From Fagopyrum homotropicum (Eukaryota; Streptophyta; Magnoliopsida; Caryophyllales; Polygonaceae): a stretch of 64,000 nucleotides of DNA. The notes under the pieces were generated by a model that was given only the letters and a program-made list of their open reading frames with translations, had not been told where the DNA came from and ran no database searches. The DNA is taken from positions 135,879,820-135,943,819 of the forward strand of contig BSWB01000003.1 of the NCBI GenBank assembly GCA_033239125.1, written 5' to 3'. Shown piece by piece: positions 10,218-19,900 of the stretch (position 1 is its first letter; each line of letters opens with the position of its first letter). A program made the position numbers and the translations under genes.

Positions 10218-11985
10218 TGATGACATGATTTATGACACTAGTTTAGGCACTCTTTTAGATAGTTTTCCTTTCCATCCATGCATATTTCCGCATTAGTTCG
10301 TGACGTTTACGCTTAATTCATGCATATTGTCGAAATAGACGTCTACACGGGCTTTTGCCGGTTTTGTAGGTATTTTGGGGAAATTTTGGACTTAATTGAT
10401 ACATTCAAGGATCATTCCTCGTGATGGCACATTCCGGACTCATTAAGGAGCAAGCTAGGAGCAAAGGAGAACACATAAGACCTTGTTGGTGCATGCCTTG
10501 CACCAACTCATGACTTAGTGATTCAAGGAGAGTTTGTGGTGAGAACCATGGCCCAGAGGAAAATCTAGACCGTGGTTTTGGCCGTGGTTTCTTCTGGACA
10601 GCTGTGACACGTGTCCCACGATATCTTTGTCCGACCCTTGCTTTTTGGTGGAGTACTTAAGTGGTCCTGCAGGCTCATTTTGGGGATCCCATCCCTTTTT
10701 GACCTATCTTCTTCCCCAAAACACTCCTCCATTGTCGCCTCTCTTCCAAGCACCCTTGTGGGTGTTCTTGGTAGAGGTTAGTGTAGATTTTAGTTTTGTA
10801 GTGAGATTTGAGTGGTTTTGAGTGAGGTTTCCATTGTTGACAACTTGGAGCAGCTCTTGGAGCCTTTGTAAGACTTGGTAACTTCTATTCTAGCTTTATA
10901 ATGTCTTTTCTTTGGTTCATTCTTCATTATCTAGCTATGACTTGCAAGCATGCTCTATTTATGAAGTTTGATCTTGAAATGTATGTTGTTGGCTGAGTAG
11001 ATGTGATTCTATGGTGAAGGAATGATGTTTATGCTTTGGACTATGATTGTATGGACTTGCATTTTAGTTTAGGATGGATTCGTGTTCGGAACCCTAACTC
11101 AGACCCAAACCACGGCCTGTTCATCTAAAATCTCGACCGTGGTTTCTCATGATCAGCCCGTGGTTTTCTGTGTTGTGCTTATATTGATTAATCTGGATGT
11201 TAGGATGTAGATGTGTTGAAATCCTAGTGTTTGTTGAGCCTAATCTAGCTTAGGGTGACCTAATGTTAGCAACCTTTTTGAGGAATGAGACTTACCCGGT
11301 AATTTCCTCTCTTAGATACATAAGGTGATGAACTCTAGGTAGTAGTGAGCCAAAAAAAGCCACTATTGTATTGAGTGTGCTAGGATCGTTGCCTAAGACT
11401 TACCTTTTCCGAGACTTACCCGGTAAGGAGGGGTTTGACCCTTAGGTAGTGACCGGTTTGTGTAGAATTCTCGTCCTTAGGTTCCTTGAGACTTACCCGG
11501 TAATAGGACCTTAGGTGCGAGACTAGTGGAGCATGAGACTTACCTGGTAATTGCTTCCATTAGAGAAACACCCAACTCCGAACAACCACAGCCTTCCTTT
11601 GATCTTTAGAAGCATGAGTCCATTGTCATAATCGGAATTCCGAATCTCTAGAATCCGCATTTCTTACCTCTTATCTCTTATCTTGTGTTTGTGTGTTTGT
11701 TTGCTTGTTTGATTTGCATGTTTTGTGATCCTTGTTTGATCACCCAAAACAAACCAAAAATATTGAGTTTTGCACTTTCTTTATTCCTCATCTCATCTTA
11801 GTTTAGATTTGCACTATCTTTGATCATTGAATGACTTGATTTCACCTCAGTCCTTGTGTTCGATCTCGGAATACTTTCCTTCCTACACAATGATCCGTAC
11901 ACTGCTGGTTTCGCTAGGTAGTTTAGGAGATTAGATCGAGTTTATAAGTGTAAAGATTTTTGTGCTACACAATCCTAGTGTAACA
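10218..11985 (+). repeat. 5' LTR of element B (1768 bp)
   Basis: Starts TGATGACATG and ends GTGTAACA. Clusters of the CCACGG/CCGTGG word lie at 10544-10590 and 11109-11166, in the same two places as in the LTRs of A and C. Four copies of GAGACTTACCCGGTAA (one with CCTGG) lie between 11285 and 11552. The conserved U5 word is altered here (CCGTACACTGCTGGTT). The position matching the TATA box of A reads TACTTAAG at about 10655, so the promoter may be weakened. Confidence 0.88.
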
Positions 11986-11991
11986 AGTTTT

Positions 11992-12009
11992 TGGCGCCGT
12001 TGTCGGGGA
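11992..12009 (+). other. Primer-binding site of B, first copy (one mismatch)
   Basis: TGGCGCCGTTGTCGGGGA is complementary to the 3' end of plant tRNA-Asp with one mismatch (T for C at position 12). It starts 6 bases after the LTR, as in the other elements. Confidence 0.85.
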
Positions 12010-12065
12010 ATGAAGTGTTCAAAATAGACTTAGTTTTGTCCCTCGGCAGCGCCTTAACAAGTTTT

Positions 12066-12083
12066 TGGCGCCGTTGCCGGGGA
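12066..12083 (+). other. Primer-binding site of B, second copy (perfect)
   Basis: TGGCGCCGTTGCCGGGGA, a perfect 18-base match, lies 74 bases after the first copy. The preceding bases TAACAAGTTTT repeat the LTR terminus and linker, so the duplicated unit includes the last bases of the LTR. No other element here has a double PBS. Confidence 0.85.
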
Positions 12084-12177
12084 CTAGGTATAGATTAAGT
12101 TATTTGCTTTTGATTGTTTTTAGTGTATATCTTTCTTGTTACTTTTGATCTTGTGTTGTTTTTGTCTTTGCCTTTTC

Positions 12178-13341
12178 ATGTTTGCCATGGACGGATTGTA
12201 CTTCCAAGACGACCTTGACAACATGGAGTATGAGGAGTGGATGGAAAACCAAGATCGAGGACCTCTCCATGATGAGTTTGAGTATTGGGAGGAGTTTAAT
12301 GCCTATCATGGGTCCCATGATCAAGCTCACATGAGTATTATGCCTCATGCAGAACCTCACCATCAACCTCACGATGACCGAGTAGAATCAATGCTAGAAG
12401 AAATGTTGAGGAAGATGGATGATCTAGAGAGTAACCTTGCTTCCATTTCGAGTTCCCACATGGTGCTTGAAGCAGAAGTATTTCAACAAGAGGAGGAGCG
12501 CCATGAGGAGATCTAAGAAGTGCCCGATTCAACCATAACCATTAGAGACCTTGAAGAAGAATTGAATGAAGCTCGGGAGCAATTGTGCATAAGGGATTTG
12601 GCCCTGAAGGATGAAAGAAGATTGAATTTCGAGAGAGAAGAACAAACGAGGAGGGAGATTGAGGAGATTAGGCATGCTCTTATGCTAGGAGATCCCACCA
12701 TCCCTCAAGGCTTACCTCCACCTCCTTCACCTTTGGAGGAGTGCAATGAAGTACCCTCACCCCCGGACATTCTTGCCATCAACCCCGGAACACCACTTGA
12801 AGAGCTCACGAGGGAGGAAGAAAACAGAAGGAACCACGGCCCGGGGGCCAAAACCACGCCTGTGGTTTCAATAATTCAGCCAGTGGAAAGCTTTGTCGTA
12901 GGGAGCCCTAAGTGAACTTCAACTCCTTCCAATCCTTTCTTGCTTGCCCGGAGTACACACAAAGATTGGAGTCCCTTTCCTAAGGATTCTCCCATGTTGA
13001 ATGATGGAGGCAAGCATGATGGATCCATGATGGTTATGAAGATCTTCAATGAAGAATTCTTTCCAAGAATCGGCTTTCTTCGGATCATAGAGGATGAGGA
13101 TGGCAAGCATTTCACCGGTGTGACCGCGGAGTACCAATTGTCTAAGTATGTGGTGGCACCTATGGTTGCAACTCCATACTATCATCAAGGAAGCGGTGAT
13201 GAAGGAGTCTACTACTCACCGGTGAAGAGAGAACTTAAAGCTTATTTGGGAATCAAGTGGCCCGTGCTTGTCATCATGGATGCCGGAAAGCGATGGTTGC
13301 TTGGACTCCTCAAGCAAACCATGGTATTCGAGGTGGATTGA
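12178..13341 (+). pseudogene. Element B ORF: unrecognised acidic coiled-coil protein, two in-frame stops
   Basis: One frame of about 387 codons, interrupted by TAA (12514) and TGA (12913). I chose the ATG at 12178; the frame is open a little further upstream but without ATG. Residues 1-110 are acidic and histidine-rich (NMEYEEWMENQDRG). About 123-166 looks like a coiled coil with heptad-type leucines and charge (DLEEELNEAREQL). A proline run (PPPPSP) is near 180. The last 130 residues look like a compact domain (GFLRIIEDEDGKHF, KAYLGIKWPVLVI). There is no zinc knuckle, no protease DSG/DTG-type motif and no FMDD. The stop lies 17 bases before the post-pol stem-loops, so the ORF occupies the whole place of gag-pol. 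It may be a diverged gag or a captured gene; I cannot tell which. The CCACGG word occurs inside it at 12835-12868. Confidence 0.6.
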
Positions 13342-13357
13342 CATACCCTCGGAGTTT

Positions 13358-13406
13358 GGTCAAGCTAATGACCTAAAAGAAGCGCTTCTTGGGAGGCATA
13401 CCAAGG
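13358..13406 (+). promoter_or_regulatory. Post-pol conserved stem-loop block (element B copy)
   Basis: GGTC (13358-13361) and GACC (13370-13373) enclose AAGCTAAT. AAGCGCTT follows, then CTTGG-GAGGCATA-CCAAG, where the inner pairs of the second stem are lost but outer pairs remain. It directly follows the B ORF even though B has no pol. Confidence 0.6.
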
Positions 13407-13703
13407 GCAACAACTCTGTCCCTTTTCTCTTTCGTTTTCGTTTTTGCTTTTGTTTTTGTTATTGTGTGTTTTTGTGTTTTGTGTTTGTGTGGTAGATTTT
13501 AGGTAATAAGGAAGCCTTGCAAGGCGAGTTGATGATGATGATCCCGTTTTCAACCATGGGTGGAGCGGACATGAGACTTGGACGGCTTGAGGTATCTTTG
13601 AGGGGTGGAAGAGCTCCCATCTCGCATACACCTTGGCACAGGTCTCGACGCCGGAATGACTATGAAGAGCTCTTTACCATGCTTGATCGATCATCCGCAC
13701 CAC
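13407..13703 (+). other. Element B spacer up to the C insertion
   Basis: Non-coding sequence shared with A (51-320). It ends with ACCAC (13699-13703), the left copy of the 5-bp target duplication of element C; the right copy is at 40111-40115. Confidence 0.85.
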
Positions 13704-15520
13704 TGTTAGCATGAAATATTGTGATATTTTAGGCACGTTTTCTTAGTGTATTTGATTCATATTGATAGTCTTTGATTTAGCAATGTTGCATATGTGAGCT
13801 AGTTTGCCTATATTGTCGATATGGATGTCTACACTAGTTTTATGTTGAAATATAGGTGATTGAGAGTCATTTCCGAACGGAATCGAGCAAAGAAGAGTTG
13901 ATTGAATATGTCCATGGATTGAGGGCATTCTAAGGAGCAAATTGGAGTTCAACTTGAGGAATGCACGAGGCTAGGGAAGAATCACGTTCTTGCCCTAAAC
14001 CACGCTCTAAAATACGGCCGTATTACAAACCACGTTTACTTCCACGGCCGTGGAACTCTGCAAAGAGAGGCGTGATGCATTCCAGTAACTATTACGGTCG
14101 TGGAACATATGGTCCAAACCGTGACACAATCCACACTCTAAATTACGGTCGTGGAATCTTCCACGACCGTGATCTTGGCGATCTTTTTTTCGCCACACTT
14201 TGAAGCCACGATCTTTTGAAGATTGGGCGGGGCCGATATTTTATCTTGCCCTATAAAAAGACGGACAAAGCAAGATTCCGTCATGCTCGCTTAGCGGCAT
14301 TCATCGACGCCTACACCTCGTAGAGATCTTCGCTTAGAGGGATTTTTGGCAATCCACGCTTCATCTCCGCTTAGAGAATTTGAACGCCCGTTTAGCCCTC
14401 GATTGGAGGTATTGACATCTCATTGGAGATCGAAGTTCGTGTTTGGGATTTGCCCTAATCTCGCACTTTTGGTGGAGATTGCTGTTGAGATCTCCGGATT
14501 AGCGGAAGATCGAAGCTTTTGGAAGATTGTTGCAAGAAGATTTCTCTTCTTGTTTAGGTTTGATTTAGAAGACGGATTGACACCCCGTTCTTCCTTCTTT
14601 CCTAAGATTGCGTTTGTTTGGCTTATTCTGAATCTATTGACAACATTTGTTCTTGGTTGTGACTTTGAGATTGGTTTGAAGATTATTGAAAGTTTTCGGA
14701 AGTTTTCATCTTTCTATCTTTTAATTCTTGAATTTGGTATCAACATGACTGTTATTGGCTAAAAACCCTTAACAATTCTAAGGTGAAGGGTTGATAGTTG
14801 TGGCTTAGATGATGATAGATCGATCGTAAACAGATTAGACCCTGAGAGTTAGAGAGAATCGTCGACGAACCCTAAATTACGGTTTGTTCTTGAGTTCCAC
14901 GGCCGTGGAGTCTCAAGATCTGCCCGTAATTTCCCTTAAGTTTACGAACCTGCTTTTACTTTAATCCAAAGTTAAAGATTTGCTTTAACTTAGTTTAGGC
15001 TTGCCTTTTCTAGGTGGTAGTGAAGCCTCAACAACCTCTACCTCGATTGTGAGTGTCATAACCGTAATCGGCTAAGTTAGTCTTGATCCTTGGATTACAA
15101 GTTTGGGTATTTGACATTAATTCTTGCCTTTAGAACCTTTCTATATTGAAGCCTCAACAACCTGTATAGAGAGTGTCTTGTAGGTGAGTTATATAAGGTT
15201 TTTGGAACTTCACCGTACGATTACCTTACATTAGCATACCTTTGCATATCTCAACTCTGTCTTTATATCATTAGTATATCTTGAATCGATTGCCACAGCT
15301 GGATACTTGGATCTTTAGGATTGTTGTTTTCCCAATATTTGCAAAACTCTCATATTTACTTGCTTGATAACTTGCAATTGAATTTGTTCCTACCCAAATC
15401 CCTGTGTTCGATACTCTAGAATTCTTGCTTAACTACGTCGATCCGTACACTGCGGGTTCGCTGCTTGATTCTAGTTTTATAAATTTAAAGCTTATTTGCA
15501 CACACCTTTAGGGGCGAACA
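13704..15520 (+). repeat. 5' LTR of element C (1817 bp)
   Basis: Begins TGTTAGCATG and ends GGGGCGAACA. The TATA box is CTATAAAAAG at 14251-14260. The family word is clustered at 14012-14170, upstream of the TATA box (ATACGGCCGTAT 14012-14023, TTCCACGGCCGTGGAA 14040-14055), and again at 14874-14932. The U5 word CCGTACACTGCGGGTTCGC is at about 15442-15460. Unlike A, B, X and F it has no ACTTACCCGGTAA repeats; GCCTCAACAACCT occurs twice instead. Confidence 0.93.
14145..14170 (+). repeat. 11-bp inverted repeat in the C LTR
   Basis: ACGGTCGTGGA (14145-14155) and TCCACGACCGT (14160-14170) are perfect inverted copies with the 4-base loop ATCT. It lies about 80 bases upstream of the TATA box. In the 3' LTR (38735-38760) the last arm carries one change (ACCAT). 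Both arms are family-word half-sites. Confidence 0.75.
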
Positions 15521-15526
15521 AGTTTT

Positions 15527-15544
15527 TGGCGCCGTTGCCGGGGA
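15527..15544 (+). other. Primer-binding site of C (tRNA-Asp)
   Basis: TGGCGCCGTTGCCGGGGA, perfect complement of the tRNA-Asp 3' end, 6 bases after the LTR. The leader to the gag ATG (15545-15621) holds no other feature I can name. Confidence 0.92.
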
Positions 15545-15621
15545 TTTGGTTTCGGCCGAATTCGGTAGCCGGTTGTCAAGCTTGGGAGCTTGCTCTCGTT
15601 ATTTGATATTACTTTGAGGGC

Positions 15622-16953
15622 ATGCGCAGGTCTAGGAACACCGAAGATCTCTTGCCTCTTGATCAAGAGCTAGAGAAAACTTTAAGGCAAAAGCGCAAGG
15701 AAAAGAAGATGGCTGAAGGACACGAACGTGATCTTCAAGCGGAGTTGACAGAGAAGGAAGCTCAACTCCAATGGAATGAGACCCTCCTCCAAGATGAGAT
15801 GGATCGTCATCAATCTCAAGTTAACAATCTACAAGACATGATCTTCCAGATGAGGGTAGAGATGAGCGACCTTAAGAATAAAGGAAGCAAGAAATCCTCA
15901 AGGAAAGCATCAAGGTCTAGAAGAAAAAGTCACTCATCCGCTGATGATAGTGATTCTTCCATGCCACCGCTAGAGGAGATTGATCCCACGATCAATGTGA
16001 ATCCTTTCCATCCACGGGGAGCTGCCAATCGTCGTGTTCCACCTAAGAATGCGAGGATCAAACGTGTAGATGAAGAGCCAAGAACTCTTGGCCAGCGGAT
16101 GGACCCAACACAACAACCACGCCGCTTGGGCGTGAATTTCGATGCTGAAGATGTGCAAGGGTTTAGCTTCAACCCTCAAGTCATTACTCTTGTTCGCCAA
16201 AATCAATTTAGCGGGACAAGCACTGAATCTCCACACCAACACTTGCAGAACTTTGAGTGTATGATGGAGACAATGAGACCGAAGGGCGCTACTACCAACA
16301 ACTATAAACTCAAGCCTTTCTTCTTCTCCTTGAAGGGAAAAGCGTTGTCTTGGTACCAAGCTCTTCCTAGTGGGAAACTAGATACGTGGGAAGACCTTTC
16401 CGCGGAGTTCCTCACCAAATTCTTTCCGCCTTCCAAAACGGCGGAACTTAGAGGTAAGATTAATGCTTTTTCCATGAGACCTAACGAAAGTTTGTTTCAA
16501 TCTTGGGAAAGGTTTCAGGATTTACTCTTGGATTGCCCTCATCATGGCATATCCAAACTTGCCTTGCTGGAGATTTACTACAAGGGGCTAGATGCGGGAA
16601 CGCAATTCAACCTCCAATCTCTCTCATGTGGAACGTTCATGGACATGAGAGAAGATGACGCTTGGGACTTCATTGAGAAGCAAGCAAGAGTCATAGAGAA
16701 ATATTCCCACCGGAAAGTGGAGGGGAATCATGTGGAGCAAGGAGCAAAACTCACACATGAAGCTCAAAATCAGATTTTCTCCCCCAACAATGAGATCAAA
16801 GAGTTGAAGGAGGCTATCAAGACCAACTTCCCAAAGCAACAAGGGAAGGATGTTGGCTATTTGGGCAACAACAATGGCGGCAATAACAATAACCGGAACA
16901 ACAACCGGAATAATAATTGGAATGGAAACAACAACAACCGGAACAACGATTGA
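15622..16953 (+). CDS. gag: Gag polyprotein of element C
   Basis: Structural protein that would form virus-like particles. ATG at 15622 starts MRRSRNTEDLLP, matching the starts of D and F. Residues 20-110 are a charged coiled-coil-like region; TLGQRMDPTQQPRRLGV is near 160. The retrotransposon gag domain (FFFSLKGKALSWYQALP, then FLTKFFPPSKTAELRGKI) is at about residues 230-330. The end is an asparagine-rich run. The frame stops at a TGA (16951-16953) within this run and continues in the same frame as pol. In D the run continues without a stop, so the TGA is probably a mutation of TGG. No zinc knuckle is visible. Confidence 0.88.
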   Translation: MRRSRNTEDLLPLDQELEKTLRQKRKEKKMAEGHERDLQAELTEKEAQLQWNETLLQDEMDRHQSQVNNLQDMIFQMRVEMSDLKNKGSKKSSRKASRSRRKSHSSADDSDSSMPPLEEIDPTINVNPFHPRGAANRRVPPKNARIKRVDEEPRTLGQRMDPTQQPRRLGVNFDAEDVQGFSFNPQVITLVRQNQFSGTSTESPHQHLQNFECMMETMRPKGATTNNYKLKPFFFSLKGKALSWYQALPSGKLDTWEDLSAEFLTKFFPPSKTAELRGKINAFSMRPNESLFQSWERFQDLLLDCPHHGISKLALLEIYYKGLDAGTQFNLQSLSCGTFMDMREDDAWDFIEKQARVIEKYSHRKVEGNHVEQGAKLTHEAQNQIFSPNNEIKELKEAIKTNFPKQQGKDVGYLGNNNGGNNNNRNNNRNNNWNGNNNNRNND

Positions 16954-19900
16954 AACAACAATAGGGGTTCAAACAACAACAATTGGCGCTCCAATCAACA
17001 AAATTCCGGTAACTCTTATCCTTCCAATTCTAATTCAGTAACTCCATCTTCCTCTTCCTCTACTCCTTTGAGAAGCCAGGGACAATCATCTAATGGAGGA
17101 AACACTTCGGGGAAGGAGAAGCCCGACCCCATATTGGAAACAATTTTGGGAAAGCTTCAAGGGTTGGAGAATCGCCTCATCAAGGTTGATGATCAAGTTT
17201 CTAAGGTTGACAAAGCTCAAAAAGTTTTGGAAAACCAAATGTTCAACCACGCGGAGGAAGTTCCTAGGAATCAAGGGAAGCTTCCAGGAAAGACGGAGGA
17301 CAACCCTAAGGGAAGGGTGATGGCGATTACGACTAGGAGCGGAGTGACTACTACCGATCCGCAACCTACGTTCGTTGAAGTCCCCGTAGAGAAGGACAAG
17401 GAGAAGGGGAAGGAGAAGGAAGACGTCTATGTTCCTCCTCCAGCTTACAAACCTCCCCTTCCATTCCCTCAATCTAGAGCGCGAGCGCGCCTAGATAAAC
17501 AATTCGGTAAGTTCATAGAACTCATGAGTAAGCTGCATATTAACATACCATTTATTAATGCTATTGTAGGTATGCCGGCTTATGGCAAGTTCTTGAAGGA
17601 GCTCCTCTCTAACAAGAGGAAGCTAGAAGAGTTCGGAGAGGTTAAGATGAGTTCGGATTCTTCGGATCTCATCAAAACCATGAAGGAGAAAATGCCCCCA
17701 AAGCTAAAGGATCCGGGGTCATTTTGCATTCCCATAGGAGTGGGAGATGTCACATACGATGCGTTATGTGACTTAGGAGCAAGTGTGAGCATCATACCAC
17801 TTACATTGTGTAGGAAGATTGGTTTAGGCGACCCTAAACCGGTGAAGATGACGTTATACATGGCGGATCGATCCATCACTCACCCCGTCGGTATTGTAGA
17901 AGACGTCCCGGTCAAGCTAGGTAAATTCATTGTTCCCATTGATTTTGTTGTGCTTGACATTCCTGCAGATAGTCCGGTCCCGATCATACTCGGAAGACCG
18001 TTTCTTGCAACTTCCGGCTGCATAGTCAAGTGCAAGAGTGGTAGACTCGCTTTTGATATAGGAAAAGATAAAGTAGAGTTCGTTCTTTCCACTCTAGTGA
18101 AGGAGCCAATCTTTGATGAGGATATTTACGATATCCAAGATGAAGAAGGTTTGTCTAGAGAGGAGGTAAGTGCGATTCTCTTTAACGATCCTTTACAAAA
18201 AGTTATCACTATGAGTCTAACCAATGTAGGGGAAGATGAAGAGTGCAATGAGGCAATTGAAGCCTTAGAAGCACAAGAAGAGATGCATGAAGAGGAGTTT
18301 GAGAAACTCCACGATGAGGCTGAGAATGTCAGAATCCACGGTCATACCCTGTATTCCACGACCGTGGATTCCACAACCAAAATCGTGCCTCATTCCAGGG
18401 GATTATACGGTCGTGGAGAAGATGTGACAACCGTATTTCCCTTCCACGCCCTAAACCACGGCCGTGGAGGACAAGATCCACCCGTAATTTTGGCCGTGGA
18501 AGAGAGTGATCGAGGCAATTCTTCAACTTCTTCTGATTCTTCTCCAACACACTCAACACCCTTAGAGACTTCTAAGGAGATGTCGGATGCTTCTCAAGGA
18601 TCGTTGGAAGCTCCGAAAGCAATGGAACTCAAACCGCTTCCTACTCATCTAAGGTACGCTTTTCTAGGATCTAATTCTACCTTTCCGGTTATCGTTAGTT
18701 CCGAACTAAGTATAGATGAACATGAACAGCTCATGATTGTCCTTAGGAAACATAGGAAAGCTATAGGCTATACTATCGAGGACTTAGTAGGAATTAAACC
18801 CTCCCTATGCATGCATAAGATACTAATGGAGGAAGATTTTAGAACTTCAAGACAACCTCAAAGGCGGTTGAATCCGACCATGAAGGAGGTTGTCAAGAAA
18901 GAAATTCTTAAGCTTCTTGATGCAGGTATCATCTACCCTATCTCCGATAGCAAGTGGGTGAGTCCAGTTCAAGTAGTTCCGAAGAAGGGAGGAATGACGG
19001 TCATCACCAACAAGAACAACGAACTCATTCCTACCCGAACCGTAACTGGATGGCGGATGTGCATAGACTACCGCAAGCTCAACAACGCAACGCGGAAGGA
19101 TCATTTCCCATTGCCATTCATTGATCAAATGCTTGAAAGGTTAGCGCAACATTCACATTTTTGCTACCTTGACGGCTATAGTGGTTTCTTTCAGATTCCG
19201 ATACATCCGGACGATCAGGAGAAGACCACATTCACGTGCCCTTGGGGTACGTTTGCTTATAGGAGAATGCCGTTCGGGCTTTGCAACGCCCCAGCCACCT
19301 TCCAACGGTGCATGATGGCCATCTTCTCCGAATACATAGAGGAAATCATGGAAGTCTTCATGGACGACTTCTCCGTATACGGTTCCTCTTTTAACGATTG
19401 CCTTTCTAACCTTTCTCTTGTTTTGCAAAGGTGTGAAGACACTAACCTAGTTCTTAATTGGGAGAAGTGTCAATTCATGGTTAAGGAAGGAATTGTATTA
19501 GGTCACTTAGTCTCTAGTAGAGGGATAGAGGTAGACAAGGCTAAGATAGAGACCATAGAGAAACTTCCTCCCCCAATTTCGGTGAAAGGGATAAGAAGTT
19601 TCCTAGGACATGCTGGATTTTATAGACGTTTCATCAAGGACATTTCTAAGATATCAAAACCTCTCACTAATCTATTGATGAAGGATGCGGTTTTTGAGTT
19701 TTCGCAGGAATGTTTGGATGCGTTTAACACCATTCGGCAAGCTCTAATCTCAGCACCTATTATCCAACCTCCGGATTGGACTCTACCCTTTGAGATTATG
19801 TGCGATGCTAGTGACGTAGCTATTGGAGCTGCTCTTGGACAACGAAAGGAAGGGCGAACCCATGCCATATACTATGCTAGCAAGACGCTAGATGAAGCGC

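Noticed and set aside
14346..14762. 138-codon open frame in the C LTR, repeated at 38936-39352
   Set aside because: It begins at TTG, has no ATG near its start, lies downstream of the TATA box in the LTR and is repeated only because the LTR is. No family resemblance.
13704..15520. C LTR regarded as an independent solo element
   Set aside because: It has a PBS after it, an equal-length partner at 38294-40110 and matching ACCAC copies, so it is the 5' LTR of a full element.
18329..18559. Minus-strand open frames opposite gag and pol
   Set aside because: They are antisense shadows of well-supported coding sequence with no motifs of their own.
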